A stretch of DNA of 64,000 nucleotides from Nymphaea colorata (GCF_008831285.2 NC_045142.1:5001-69000); one strand, 5' to 3'. Shown: positions 1 to 12,652, numbered from the stretch's first letter. Made by a program: numbers and translations. Notes: generated by a model from the letters alone, not told the origin.

Positions 1-345
1 ATTTCCAAATTGAGCAAGGTTTGCCTATCTTTCCAAAGTGGCTGGCATTTAATTGTTTCAAGTTCCTTGCAAGAAGAGGTACTAAAGTAGGACCTGTGTT
101 CCTCTTAATGAGGTAACATCATTGTTCTGCTAGATCCTCATGCTTCTTTTTCAAGTACATAGCTAGATATACTATTGCTTATCTTTTCCTGACGGCCTTA
201 CAGGTGGTTCAATTGTTAGAGATATGGCTCCATGCCGAGCTTTCTCTATTGGGGGGGGATTGGTAGTGTCCGTGGATATGGTGAAGGTGCTGTTGGATCT
301 GGCAGACAATATTTAATAGTTAATAATGAAGTTTCCGTTCCCCTG
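1..345 (+). pseudogene. Omp85-type chloroplast outer-envelope protein (OEP80/OEP39-like) fragment
   Basis: Two consecutive exons of an Omp85 barrel protein are visible. Exon A (1-112, cut by the window edge) reads FQIEQGLPIFPKWLAF, then a donor AG|GTAACA. Exon B (204-345) follows TTACAG and carries GSIVRDMAPCRAFSIGG, then SVRGYGEGAVGSGRQYL and VNNEVSVPL before CTG|GTGTGAC. The SVRGYGEG-VGSG block is the typical C-terminal Omp85 signature of OEP80 and its truncated relatives, outer-envelope beta-barrel proteins of plastids. It is broken. The run of eight G at about 253-260 puts AFSIGG and SVRGYG in different frames, and the phase between exons A and B does not match either. No further barrel exons are seen in the next 2.5 kb. 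I therefore call a pseudogene fragment; a functional gene would need both shifts to be sequencing errors. The family call is from memory of conserved motifs, not a search. Confidence 0.6.
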
Positions 346-2086
346 GTGTGACATATTCACATGTTTAATTTGAGAGCTTTTAGTTTCAAAGTTTGTTGTC
401 CACATAGCTCATGGTTAGCCAAATTTCAAAATTTTATTCTCTTTAATTTGTATTTCTTCTTGAGAACCATATGCATAGTTGATTAAAGAAGGCAATTTAG
501 ATTAGAAATATACAGAACTCAGATGGAAATTATCTAACGATAGGTATGTAGGCATTGAGAAAATTGAAGGAGGAAGAAAATTGAGTTTATTTTTAATTAT
601 TATAACATTTTAACATTGAATTCATCGGAAAGAAGTTGGGGACAATAGGTAATATGCTGCTACAAAATTGGAAGGAAGGAAACGTCATATTTCTTGTGGT
701 TCCTTTCATAAAGCTGCGAGAGTGGCTTATGGGATTCAAAGTTATAAAGAAAATGAAAGGCCATCGTCAAACCAAATTCATGGATTAAAAATTTCATGTG
801 CAGAAGCATAGGACTTAAAAAATCATGAAAATGTGATGTATAGGTTGGATTTTATAAGAGCTTTAAAATAATGTTCCTCTTTAGGGATTGTAAAATCCTC
901 ATAGAATTTTATCTATGCATCAGTTTTTTACTTTATCCCAAATTTTTTGGCATTCTACTTCCATTTGTAAGGTTAGATTTATCAAGAAAAATTAAAAATA
1001 GTAAAGGCCAGTCTGCTAGGCGACATATTGGTTGACAGCATAACCTGAGGGCTCAATGTGATGTTGTAAATTGCATACCATGACATATTAATCGACCATA
1101 ATTGGAAAACTCTATAAAATATATTTCTGGGAAACAATATAAACAAAAACTGAATTAAAATTCACATTCCCGTCTATGTCACAGAGACTCACTTGGAAGG
1201 GTGGCATATCTCTGTGTTGACATGGTTTATGTGTGGGACATGGCGAATTGATAATTGGTAGTTTTTGTTCATGTAGTTTGTATTTTATATTCCATGAATA
1301 TTAATAATGAAGATATTGTTGTTTGCTTGAGTCTTCACAAACACACACACACACACACACAAGGAAAATAGATAGCTACCAAAAACCCTCATAAACCAGT
1401 CTTTGATGGGAGTCGTCTTGGCCATCGATTCCAAGGAGTTTTTATGGTTGATATTAAGTCGTAAATATAGAAGCTAAACTGTTTTTTTTTTAGTTCAAAA
1501 CACTCTTCAAAATAGGAGAACAAGAGAGAAACAAATGAGTTTCCTTAAACGAAACCCTTTCAAACTTTTGAAAAAACAACTTGGTTCTATAGTTTACAAC
1601 TTAATTTCTATTGCCTGATCTCATTATCAATGGTCCAAATGATTCCCACTAGGTCCAACATATATAGGTTTGGTAGCTACCTATTCTCCTCTGAGATATG
1701 TTGGATTTTCATGGCTAGACTTTTGTCCGTAAAGAACCTAGCTGCATAGAGCTGTTTTATCTCTCTCATTGTTTCTCTCAGTCGGGTGATAGGAAGAGAA
1801 GAGGGACAACATCGGGCTGGCATGGGAGGAACAGCAACACGGGTTGGAAAAGGGAGCTATAGGAGGGAAGGGATTTTAGTTGGGTAATGAGAGGGGAGGA
1901 GCCGGAGAGATGGTACTGAGGGTCCTGGGATGAGTGGATGCATCACAAGGAGAAGAGGTCGAGAGGGTACAGAGAGAGAGAGGGCAACTCATCCATTTTT
2001 TTTTCAATTGGATGGCTTTACACATGTGGGTTCTGATGGCCGAAAAACAGGTTGTGGGAATCCAGCTTTTTTACACACACAGACAG

Positions 2087-2129
<43 letters not shown>

Positions 2130-2940
2130 GGTGTTTGTGCACTCAAGTTTTTTTAAATTACTCTGTATCCATGTCACGTGACATATCCTAACAACCATAA
2201 ACTGAATTAAAGCAATTGGCTAAATCCTGTGAAACCATTTCATAGTCCATTTATAATGCAAATCTACTTCAATTCTTTAATAATCTGCATGCGCACATCC
2301 ACTAACAAGAAATCCTTTTTGTCTTGGTAGTTAACCCATGGACTAGGCTAGACTCCAAATCAACCTAGTCAACTGTCAGCCGACTGATCCATGGCCATAT
2401 ATACTATAGGACCATGGTCCATCTACTAGTTAATAGGTTGGCTAGTCAGTTTGTGGATGAGTGAACGTTTAGTGTTTGGTTATTTTACATTAGGTTAATT
2501 TTTTCCTTATCTTCTAAGAGAACGAGTTTATGTTGTTCAGAATAGATAGTTCAGAAATTCAGGTGGAAATGTTTCTTTATATCATTGTCACAAATATCAT
2601 TCTCGGGTTTTTTACGGTGAGATTTCTCTCAGGTTTCAAACGGCAAAGTTGTATTTTTTGAAAAACATACTCAAAAAATTTTAAAAATAAAAAAATTAGG
2701 TATAAATGAAATAAATGTGAAACTAACAGGAAAACATAAATAAAACTATATAAAAGTGATAAAAGGAATGATTTAATGATAATAAAAATGTTGAAAATAA
2801 TTTATTTTAAGTTTATATTTGAATCTATGATAATATCAATGCTAAAAATAGAAAAATGAAAAATCACAAAAAAATCGTGAAAAAAATGCAATAAATATTT
2901 GTCATGATTTTTTCAAAATATCACTATTTCCCCCTTTCAG
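346..2940. other. AT-rich non-coding stretch with microsatellites
   Basis: No credible gene. It contains an (AC)n tract at 1341-1361 and a (TA)n tract at 2091-2127. Open frames over the latter give only Ile-Tyr repeats. An A/T-rich block at 2640-2930 has many short AAAAAT/ATTTTT words. Around 2340-2460 there is a patch rich in GACTAGG, GTCAACT and GGACCATGGTCC, which looks like old interspersed repeat sequence. Confidence 0.5.
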
Positions 2941-4684
2941 GACAGGGGCTAGCCCTGGGGAATCACTCTCGGCTGAGGGTCATCTTCTTGTAGATATACA
3001 GCCACGAGGAATGTTTGTTCCTCATGACGCACGCCCTTTTTCAGTTGCATTGCCGACAACGTCGGCTGGGACTTGCTTCTGGTGGAGTGGCAGTGCACTG
3101 TATGGGACTGGTCTGCACCCATCAACGTCAATGTGTTGAACTTCAGCAACATCATTGCATTCTGGCCTCTAAGGAACTCCATCCCAAGAATCACCTTGAA
3201 ATCGTTCAGGGGTACTACGGAGAAGTTGGTCACTCCCGTCCAGCCTTCAATCTGAACTGTTACACCCTTCGCTTCCCCTAGGATGGGCCTGGCTTCAGAG
3301 TTCACCGTTTTAAGGGTCCTCTACTACAGCACAGGCTTCAATCTCACTCGTTCTGCCTCCTCTCTTGAGACGAAGTTATACGTTGTCCCGGAGTCTACCA
3401 TTGCAACAGTAGATATTCCATTCAGAGTGATGTCTAGATACATCAGCTCCTTGTTCACCATACTGCTAGATACTGCATGACTTTAGACAGCATTGATCAT
3501 CTGGGTGTCACCCATCCGTGTTTGCCCTTCTTCGGTCTCGCCTTCGGTGGCCCTCACAGCATTGGCTTGCCCGGTAGGTCTCACACGTTTCGGGCAGACA
3601 CGCGCTTGATGCTTTCCTCCGCAGACCCAACAAGTCACTTCCCTTGGTAGCGCAGTGTAGTCCTTGCGAAAAAAGGATTTTCTCTCGGCTGGCTGCTGGG
3701 ACGACGATTTATTTATGTTGTCTCGCCGTTCCTCCCTCTTACCGCTGTGGTCGGACTTCTTTGTAGACTTGAAGGTATCAGTTTATCTTTTGCGTTAGGT
3801 GTCGGCCAAGCGCTCAACTGCCACATATGTCTGTTCCAAAATCTTTGTATTTGATGTCTCCACGTCGACTTGGGCTTAAGATTGGAGCCCTATGATGAAC
3901 CAGTGAAGTTTATCTTTTTCTGGCATCATAAGCACGTCCAATGTGACCTTTTGGTATGCCCTGATGTAATCTTTTAAGGCACTTGTCTACTTCAGGTTCG
4001 CAACCAACCGATAGTATCCCTTCAACTGCTTGCGAAAGTTGTCGAAGGTACGAATCGTGCAATACCCATTCTTAATGTCCAACATTTTCCGCCTCCACCA
4101 AGTCACAACATCTCCTTCTAACAACATCGCTACGGTCTTGATCTTCACTCGTCTACTACGTTCTGCAAGTCCAGGTAGTAATCAACTTGGAATAGAAAGT
4201 TGTCGATCGCCCTGGCATCCCGGCTGCCACTGTACTTCGCCGGACGTTGAACGTCGACCCTACTGGTCCTCTCTTGACTACTACTGGTTGAATTAGTACG
4301 TAGCAGTCTCTGGTTTAAAGCCCGAAGTCCAGCGACTTCGTCCTGTATGGTCTTCACCAAGTTAGAGAGTGATCGGTTTATGGCCATTGAATCGGTCATC
4401 TGTTTCTACATCAACTTCATCTCCTCCTTGAATCCCTCAAAGGTTTCGGCAGCAAAGCCGAGGGCTTCCTCATGGGTGGCCACATCTGCGACCAACCAGT
4501 TCACCGTCTCTTCCAAGTCTTCCTGGTCATGGACCGGGCTCGCCTCCTCTGGACGGGCCGGCTTCTTGCCTTTGGCACCTCGCAGATTGTATTGTGATGT
4601 CATGACGTCCTCCTCAATAGCAGCAAGCCGGCATGAAGCTCTACACCGACTCTCTGATCACTTCCCCAAATTGAGCAAAATCTA

Positions 4685-4697
4685 GACTCTGATACCA
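4685..4697 (-). other. Primer-binding site complementary to initiator tRNA-Met
   Basis: The minus strand reads TGGTATCAGAGTC two bases inside the LTR boundary. It matches the usual plant iMet PBS (TGGTATCAGAGC) except near its end. It fixes the orientation of the element as minus and the LTR as the 5' one. Confidence 0.85.
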
Positions 4698-4699
4698 GT

Positions 4700-5292
4700 T
4701 GTCACGGACCGACTCCTTCGGACCATGCGGCGTGGCAAACTCTCGCCAATAAGCCGCAGCCTTCACCTTGTTCAAGTGGGCACAGATCACTTGAACGCTT
4801 TGTTAGAAAACTCAAGACACAAAGTACACAAAGAGTGTGGAAAGAAAACTTGCAATATATTCATTTAAACAGTTGAGTACATTATGAGGGAAAACAAGTA
4901 AGTTTTTACACTTTACTTACAAAGAATGGCCGATGCCACTTACAGAATTCTCATGCCGACCATTCAAAACAAGGAATCTCAATCTTACACTTGGGGTCGT
5001 TTTAGAAGGGTGCTCCGACACAGGTGAACATTCGAGCTTACACCAAAACTCAACATAAACAAAGCAAATACAGCAAACACAAAGAATGACTATACAGACA
5101 CGACACAAGGGGACACTTTTGAAACAGTGTATTAACAAGACCACCTTAAGCTTCCTCTTAGATAAGCATCTCAAGGCAGCAAGCATTGCCAAAATGAAGA
5201 AAATTCTACTCGCAAAGCACAAAAAGCGATAGGTTTAGTAAAGACATTGTTGTGACAAAAGAACGGGCTGTTGCGATCCTGTTTCAGTTACA
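4700..5292 (-). repeat. 5' LTR of the gypsy-type fragment
   Basis: On the plus strand it starts TGTCACGG directly after the primer-binding site and can be ended at CAGTTACA (5292), giving TG...CA termini on both strands and about 593 bp. A TATA-like AATATATT lies at 4854-4861. The outer boundary is inferred from the TG/CA rule, because no partner LTR is present to align. Confidence 0.55.
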
Positions 5293-7051
5293 AAAGATAA
5301 AGCACGAATGCTAAGTTGAGAGTTTGAGAGGATTATAATTCTCAAGTTGATATTCTTTTATTAGATTGCAGTCATATTTGCATGGATGAATGGATGGTGA
5401 TAGGCTTGTCTTAAACTTTTTTGTGATTATGATAAATGGATTATTCTTTGCTTTGTGACATACAAAAACGCATAAATTTTCCGATTTTGTTACAAAAAGG
5501 TATTGAAACTAACAAGGTGGACTATTTGATATATTGTCCCTTCTTTAGAGGTGTTTCAGTCTTAATTACCTGTTTCAGCGGTACTCATTTTTAAAACAAG
5601 TGAACTATTGATGTATGTGGATTTCCAACAAAAATTTTAGATTTTCAATAACCTGCTTTAGTTGTTTATGTTGACGATCTTCGGTAGCGTTCCTCTCAAA
5701 TGCGTACCTAGACCAAGATAAGAGCTACTACTATCGGTTTATTTAGAACTATATGTGGTTAGGAAGAATAAAAAATGTAAAAGGAAAATGATATTCGTGA
5801 AAATGAAAAAAACAATTAAATTTTACCACCAAAGAGAAGCAAAAGAAAAAGCTAATACTTGAAAATGTGATTAGAATTAGAATGAGAGAGAGAGTCATTC
5901 CATGATGGTAGAACTCAACCTACGAGGAAAACAATTGTTTGAGATGAAGTTAGAGCCTAGAGGGATACAGGAAAAATCAGATGCTCTGGATGGTAGTGCT
6001 ATTAGTGACAGAGAAATAAAGCAACGACTGTGCTACTTTGGTGGTATAGGAGAAATGGTGACGGATAAAAATTAGAAAGAGGCGAAAAAAAAACATGGTT
6101 TGTGAAGGGTAAACTGGTACTTATCTCTTAAGCTTCACAGTAACATCTTCGCAGTCACAAAAGAGGGGGGGGTGGATCTTTCTTTTTCTTTCGGTGTTTG
6201 AACATGTGCTTAACTTAAGCAGCAAAATAGGAAACTTAAAACTGGAGCATATCTTTGTTAACAGTTAATGCCCTTGAGGTCAGGCATCCTTTTGTAAATA
6301 TTTCTAAATTAAATACCCTAGTTACTTTCTTCAATGCCTGGCGACAAAGCAAGCTGCCCATAAATGGAGCGGAAGAAAGAATAGATCTTTAGCCGACGCG
6401 TTGCGATGATCGACGCGCAAATGGATGGGAGTGGTGGAGACGATGCCAAGATGATTGACGATATCTGTTCGGGCACAACTCACAACCACGCCGTGGAGGC
6501 AGCGGTCAAGATTATCCTGAGAATGGAACGAGGAAAACCAAAACCCCTGTATAGCTGCCCCCCTTTTTTTCACTTCCGCTGAATCCTCCGCAAACGCAAA
6601 GGTTAACAGGCAAAGGTTAACAGGCAAGATAGAAAACCAAAATAGTTACAGGGAAGGGAATGAGCCCACAGACAAACATGCACAATACGCTGATAATATA
6701 ACCATCCATTAATATAACCATCCATTAGTATATGAAACTGAAAGTAAAGCGGGATCATTCGCCCGCAACAGAAAAAAGGGAAGACCGTGGAGATAATGGG
6801 GATGGCCAACGTTAGGTGGGTTCTAAAGAGGAAGCAAACAAACATGTATACGCAATCTGAAATTTGATATGCATCTACCAGCAGAAGCAACCACCAGCAA
6901 AAAGAGGAAGACAAGGTAAAGGAGACAGACGGTCGGAACAAAGATGACTCCAGGTCAACAGACCACCATCCAAGCCCCCCTCTTCTTCATCAATCGCGCA
7001 TTAGCGTCGACGAGAGAGAGAGAGTTTTTCTATCCTCATCATCATGTGGGA
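5293..7051. other. Non-coding spacer and 3' flank of the GT14 gene
   Basis: 5293-6330 is AT-rich and holds no supported gene. 6331-7051 is less AT-rich and lies directly downstream of the minus-strand GT14 stop codon, so part of it is probably its 3' UTR. A short duplication (AATATAACCATCCATTA twice, near 6697-6728) and a GA run at 7013-7022 are the only visible structure. Confidence 0.4.
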
Positions 7052-8122
7052 CTAATCCTGAAATATGAAAGAGTCAGCGAGCTTGAGCAGCGGGTTGAGG
7101 CAATCTGGGGAAAATTTGCGGGCGAAGAAGTTGGAAAAGCCGGTGGCGTCAGAAGGGCGGAGACGGCGGATGAGGGAGGGCCTGACTTCGTCGACACCGT
7201 AGGTGTGCGGGTGGCCCCCGGTGCTGCCTGTCCAATTGACGTGGGTAAGGGTGAACGGATGGCACCCCGAGGGGTCCTCCATGTTGAGCAAGGTTGGGAA
7301 GTAGTGCTCCTCCGGGTAGCACGACTGTACCCTCAGACAAGGTAGCCGGAACTTGCGCCAAAGCCGCCGGTCCTTGATCACTAACAGTGAGTGTTCCCTC
7401 GTCAGGATGAAGAATTGTGAGCCCACCCTGAAGCTAGAAAAGGTCACCTCAGGCATCATCACGTCCTCTCCCCTTGCCGTATACCTCGCCCACAACCCAG
7501 GCTCGTCGTCCAGGATCTCAATGAAGCTCATAAACCGATTTGAAGGGGAACGGGAAGAAGGAGGAGAGAAGAGAGAGTTGTAGATGAAGCGAAAAGAATG
7601 CAGGGGGATGCAGTGCTGGGAGACAAGGGCGAAAAAGGTGTTGGATTCGTCGTCTATGAGTGCAGCCGCGAGGAGCCGGCGAGCGGCGGAGATAAGTGTA
7701 GGAGAGGAACGCTCTGTTCGCTTCCCCAGAATGAATCGTCCCCGGAAGACACCACCCGGTGGGTTGAGATGGTGGGAAGGGTCGGCGTGGACGTAAATGT
7801 TGTACAGCTGCTGGTTTCCCTGAAAGAAGCGCTCCCATAGTGGGGCGAGATACAGGTCGGAGTTGGTGAGGAAGAGGAAGGCAATCTTGGGCGTCACCGG
7901 TGGAGGAAGGACCTGCTGCCGCTGTTGATGGTGGGTGGCAGTCGTTGCAGACGTCGATGCAGCACGTTGGAAGAGGGCAAGGTCCTCCAGTTCGTCAGGT
8001 AATGTGATGAGAACAGGTGGCGGCTTGATGGGAAGGACTCGGGGGCCAACCACCAGGAAGAGGACGGGCACCGACAGGAGAAGAGCAAAGGAAAGGACGA
8101 AAGGGTAAGAGAGCATGGTCAT
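7052..8122 (-). CDS. Core-2/I-branching beta-1,6-GlcNAc-transferase-like protein (GT14, DUF266)
   Basis: A single-exon gene of 356 residues. It begins with a signal anchor (about residues 5-28, SYPFVLSFALLLSVPVLFLVV), as expected of a type II Golgi membrane protein. A proline- and glutamine-rich stem follows. The catalytic domain opens at about residue 80 with PKIAFLFLTNSDLYLAPLWE, then YNIYVHADPS, FFALVSQHCIPLHSF, SFIEILDDEPGLWARY, VGSQFFILTREHSLLV, CYPEEHYFPTLLNM and LTHVNWTGSTGGHPHTY. This order is characteristic of plant GT14 Core-2/I-branching proteins (DUF266). Family members are thought to add sugars to cell-wall glycans or arabinogalactan proteins; the substrate cannot be read here. 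The first ATG (MTM) is used because the anchor follows at once. Length and motif order suggest an intact gene. A pyrimidine-rich leader with (CT)n lies upstream. Confidence 0.9.
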   Translation of the reverse strand: MTMLSYPFVLSFALLLSVPVLFLVVGPRVLPIKPPPVLITLPDELEDLALFQRAASTSATTATHHQQRQQVLPPPVTPKIAFLFLTNSDLYLAPLWERFFQGNQQLYNIYVHADPSHHLNPPGGVFRGRFILGKRTERSSPTLISAARRLLAAALIDDESNTFFALVSQHCIPLHSFRFIYNSLFSPPSSRSPSNRFMSFIEILDDEPGLWARYTARGEDVMMPEVTFSSFRVGSQFFILTREHSLLVIKDRRLWRKFRLPCLRVQSCYPEEHYFPTLLNMEDPSGCHPFTLTHVNWTGSTGGHPHTYGVDEVRPSLIRRLRPSDATGFSNFFARKFSPDCLNPLLKLADSFIFQD

Positions 8123-10072
8123 TTATCGCCTCCCCAAACTAGTAGATTTGTAGATGGTGAGGCGGTCGGCGATCTTCCTTCACTTCTTCGAGTGGTGGCT
8201 GTTGATTGCCTCTCTCTCTCTCTCCTTCCCTAACTGCAAAGGGCAAGAGGGAAAGAGCGTTTGTTTGTCAAAGCAAATTTCCTTTGTTTTCCGTTTGCTT
8301 TTCTCTTCTTTTGCTTCTCGTGAATTTCTCCTCTCTAATTCTGCAGCCTGAATGATCAGGATTCAGAACATGTATGGATTGGATGCCATAAATCTCAGTT
8401 ATCGCACTTCCGCCAATCCAGACGGCATCCCCTGCACGCGTACATGAGGCAAGGCCCAAAAATAGTGAGCCGAAAAGGCTTCTTACTTGGTCTGATGGCA
8501 AAGCGCTTAGGCCTGCCGCTTTGCTTAAAAAATGATAGATACACCCACCACCACCTTGCTCTTTCACGCGGATCCTCTTTCCTACGCAAGCATACAACAT
8601 TGAACATGAACTGTAAGCAACCAATGAATTTGTACAGATTCCAAATCAAATAAAGAAAATAAAATCATGACAAATATATATTTCTTTCTTGATCAATACT
8701 GTCTAGTGGGTTAAGACTCACTAGTTTAGTCACAATAGCTCTTTTATGCAATGATGTTATTTCCAGAATGTTTGTGCATTCTGGTTCCCAGCCATGGCAA
8801 GCCTGTCTGGTGGATCCCCACATTCTTTCCAGAAAACCTACCTCTTCAGTTAGGTGTTGGAAACTTGGAAACATTAGTTGAGAATCTACACACCCTTCTT
8901 AGCAACTCTCTTTTTTGCTGCAGAATAGGCTTAACATCCCACTATTTTTCTGCACAAACATTTTTTCAAGATCCAGATACCAAAGAGACAAAAAACTACT
9001 TGCTTTCCGAATCTCAAAATTGCCACATCTAATGGCCCTGTATTTGTGGGAAAATCCACAGGAAGATGGCTTTTGTCAGAGAAAATTGACAGGCTAACAG
9101 CTCCTTGAGTTTTAAAATTGAACATAAAATTTTATGCACTACAGAAATGTTGTATGCTATTCTTAGACATACGTGCAAGGTGTTGAAGAGTTTAAGATTC
9201 ACAAATACACCCCTCGATAATTGATGGCAAAGAATCTTAATGACAATAGAAAACCAATGAAAGGCGTGCACTACATGGAAGAAGGGGAAATCAAAACCGT
9301 GTATCATGGATGCTGAAAAATGTTGAGAGGCACTGGTAAAATACAGTAGCATTAATAAAAGAACAGCAAGAACCACTGCAAAGTTTCTTAATTAAACCGC
9401 CTTTGCAGCTGCTAGAGAAACTGCAAACAATAAAACAAGGATCTAAATTGTGAGGACATAAACGCAGCAGGCGCCTGCAGCATAAAGGACGACCGAATGT
9501 CCGAAGCTGGAAAAGAATTGCATGGCCTCCAAGTTGCTCCAAAAACAAAAGAATAAGAAACCGCACGGGTAAATCTAGTAAGGAGACTCGTAAGGGGTTG
9601 ATTATTCGCCAGTACGACGAGGTGAAATGTGAACTGCATAAACATAAGAATACAGACTGAAATGGGATTTGCAGACTCGACAGCAGATACCGTCCAGTCG
9701 ATGCGACCGATTAAAGGATGCGGAGAAGGAAAAAAAAAAAAAAGAGGGTAAGAGCAGACAGAGAGATGACCAACACAACGGAAAGAAAAAATATGAGGTA
9801 AATTGCCTACAATTGAAATCCGTTGTTTCCGTTTACATGTGGCCATAGCAAATCTCCATCACGAAAGCCCTAACCAAGCGTAGATCAAACTAAATGGAAA
9901 AGAGGGTACGGCACATGAATTCAGTATCGCTAGGCAAACGCCAGAAAGTAACCATGAAAGGTGCCGAGATTGTCGAGATTGAACTCAAAGAGAAAAGAAA
10001 TGGACGCATCGAAGGAGCCGAGAATGTTTGGCAACGATGAGAAGGAGGAAGGGGAAGACAAGGAGAGTGTAC
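8123..10072. other. GT14 upstream region and unassigned non-coding DNA
   Basis: 8123-8350 is the promoter/5' UTR side of the minus-strand GT14 gene, with a CTCTCTCTCTCTCC tract near 8210-8225. 8350-10072 has only short frames without family resemblance. It may contain downstream exons or the 3' UTR of the candidate minus-strand exon at 10073-10155, but I could not connect any by phase. Confidence 0.35.
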
Positions 10073-10155
10073 CTGAACCAGGAGTAGCGTCCCCAGCAAC
10101 ACAGCAAACCAGACAACCGAAAAGAGGAGCCTAGCTGCAGCGGCACCGCCACCCA
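10073..10155 (-). CDS. Candidate first coding exon of an unidentified signal-peptide or membrane protein
   Basis: On the minus strand an ATG at 10153-10155 starts MGGGAAAARLLFSVVWFAVL followed by LGTLLLVQ. This Gly/Ala-rich hydrophobic start resembles a signal peptide or anchor. It runs into a good donor CAG|GTACAC at 10072. The upstream 10156-10260 looks like a promoter-proximal stretch. No later exon was recognised, so the product is unknown. It could be a small secreted protein, the start of a longer gene with exons at 9400-9700, or chance. Reading through the donor gives a serine- and proline-rich tail without family resemblance. Confidence 0.3.
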
Positions 10156-12652
10156 TCTCGCTTGTTTCTCCTCTTTCTTTCCTACAGACGACAGTTACCA
10201 CGCTAGCCCCATCTCTCCTATATGATACTCAAAACGCCCAAATAGATTTACCCTACTTAATAATAAGTTGGTGAATATTATGTCGCGAGCACTAATAATG
10301 TCACGTTCCTTCTCCGCTTGCTTTTTTGGGTTTCTTTCCCGCAGCAGCTAATTAGATTGCATCCCTCCCTACTGCCTGTAAACTTGGAACTGGAAATTTC
10401 TTTTTGAAATTGTCATTACGGTTCAGAATGTTGAATTAATGGAATCTGAAATATAATTATCGATTCTAAAAACCGCTAATGAATTCTTGTTTATGGGAGG
10501 ATCATTCCTGAGTTTGATGGAACGGGAATGAAAAACATTATTTATAATTTTGTTTAAAGTAGTAGGTTATTCTTGCAATATTTTATAGACTTAATATTGT
10601 TTTCAAGATTTTTGAAACATATGCGGCATGTCAAGGAAATTCCTGAAAATTCGGATATCGTTTTGAAAATCGAGATGGGCTCAAAAACCATAAATAAAGT
10701 AGCAACTTGCATTTTTTCCTTTTCCCTTTCATTTTCACTTTGCTTGTTGATTACCGCGGTTTTCAAACCCCACCTCCCAGCGCCCCCGCCACCCCATCCG
10801 ATTTCATGGGGTAGATCCGTGAAGAACCAACGTTTGGTTTTCGTTCATCCTTCCACCATCTTTTTTCTTTCTTAACCATCTACCTATTTCCTGTGACCAG
10901 CAACCGGAGATGTGTCTGTGGTGATGACGAATAGGTGGGAGGCATGACTGAAGCGTTGGAGGAGAAAACCCAACATCGGATGATGTGGGTTTTCGTTTTT
11001 TCTGTTTATTCGTCGAAAGAAATATAGCCGGCTGACCGCAAGTCGCTGGTCATTCATTGGCCATCGTCGGCCTTCATTAGCAGCCACAGTCGGCACACAC
11101 ACTCTCCCCAACTGAAGCCCTTACGACTACAACCCTGTCCATCAAGGGTTTCAATGAGCTTTTCTTTGCTTTTTCTTTTCTTTTGTTTGTAAATATTTGG
11201 GTCGGGCGACCAGCCGTTCGCGGGTCGTTGGGGAGTCTGCTTATGAAGCAGTCGTCCAGAAGGCTGCTCGTCGAGCGAATGCTACTTTGCATTTCAATGC
11301 GTTTTTCTGTGTTTTTTTTTTATTCGTAAATACGTGGGATTCGTCGGTCGTCAAGGAGGCAGTTCGTCGGGTCACTCACTATGGCCATTTTTTTCATTAT
11401 ATGGAATCGTCGTCCGACCCGTCCGGGTGGGGTGAGTATTCCATACACTTCTTTTCAGAAAACATTCCCAACGGTTCCAAACTTCATCTTCAGTTTGATG
11501 GAATGGGGATTTAATTCAAAAATTTGTATAGTATTTCTTGTTCTATGGTGATATCCATGGAGAGCAAACACGCCCTATATGAATCAGGAATGAGAAATTC
11601 GCTGCCTATTCCATTTTTCATCGTGTGTGATGGATGGAGATGTTAATTCCAGGAAATTTCATCCCTCGTTTGAGGCATTGGAAGCAGCTAAAACAATAAA
11701 GTAATGAAGTAATGCAATAAAGTAACGGTCTTTCATCCTGGAAATTTCATCCCACTCTTTGTGATGGGATAAAAACTCCGGAAACGCGTTTCTGGAAACA
11801 GGCTCAATGTTCAGTTTTTTTTTCTTTTTTTTTTTTGATAAAAAGGAATCAATTGTAGATATTTTAATGTTGTATCATCGTCTATTTCACCCGCCAGTAC
11901 ATCTTAAAGCAAACAAAGGTGAGATTGCACGTAAGATTTTATTGAGATTTTTTATAAAAATAAAGGTGCCCATTCAGATACGGCGGAAAGAAAATTAAGA
12001 AATCAAGTTCAACCATTTTCCTTTTTTTCGTTTCTAGGCTTCTAGCTACGACAACGTGAAGGAAAGGCGTCGTCCAAAAGGGCCAAGTGTCACTCATTCA
12101 ATACAGCCTTGGCTTTTTTTAGCCAAGTTTCACCCATTCGATGCACCCTTGAAGTTTTTAGGCCTATCAAGCACACGCTAAATCTTTTGCGTTGCATACT
12201 TAAGGGAGAAGTGCTGTTGAATTTTTTGCCATACAATGTATAGTGGCTACGAAATTTGGTCACGATTGAATAAAGTATTCATTCATCAACTATCTTACAA
12301 AATGAACCCACGTCCCCTTATATAGAGAAAGGAATGGCTTGCAGATCTGGATCCATTTACAGGTATTGGAAACTAACTAGATCCAGTTACACAGATATGG
12401 ATCCACTACTTAGATATTTATAGTCAGGATCAGAACTAAGGTCCAAATAACCAAACAAAATCCAAAGCATAGGTTGGAACTGTAAACAAACTATTAAATC
12501 TCATAATAATTCAAAATAAGTTGGATCTGGATCTATCTGCTTCTGGCTCTGCATCAGGCGCCAACACCTTGCATCACCTAAGTCCAGCACTTAGGTAATG
12601 CAAGTGGAGTAGCACCTAGTTCATTGAATGAAGAGACAGTTTTCCCATAAGA
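10156..12652. other. Non-coding spacer with short repeats
   Basis: No supported gene. A 40-bp unit is tandemly duplicated and diverged at 12082-12121 and 12122-12160 (GCCAAGTGTCACTCATTCA versus GCCAAGTTTCACCCATTCG). 11807-11840 is T-rich. Frames in 10884-11514 are short and lack recognisable domains. Confidence 0.4.

Larger units (their letters stand above)
2941..5292 (-). mobile_element. Degenerate Ty3/gypsy-type LTR retrotransposon, 5' part
   Basis: Read on the minus strand this is an LTR (5292-4700), a tRNA-iMet primer-binding site, a gag region with a CCHC knuckle, and an aspartic protease, ending abruptly near 2941. Reverse transcriptase, RNase H, integrase and a 3' LTR are absent. Gag pieces lie at 4603-4406 (start MTSQYNLRGAKGK) and 4399-4145 (with PAKYSGSRDARAIDNFL, the hydrophobic gag block). 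The knuckle CWVCGGKHQARVC is at about 3587-3640. The protease DSGTT triad sits near 3380-3400 and is followed by EVILGMEFL-like sequence (KVILGMEFL) near 3200. Two adjacent in-frame TAG codons at 3321-3326 interrupt the protease, and gag is split among frames. It is a dead 5' fragment, most likely of a Ty3/gypsy element. Confidence 0.8.

Noticed and set aside
2004-2198. Short frames with Ile-Tyr repeats, both strands
   Set aside because: These are translations of a (TA)n tract.
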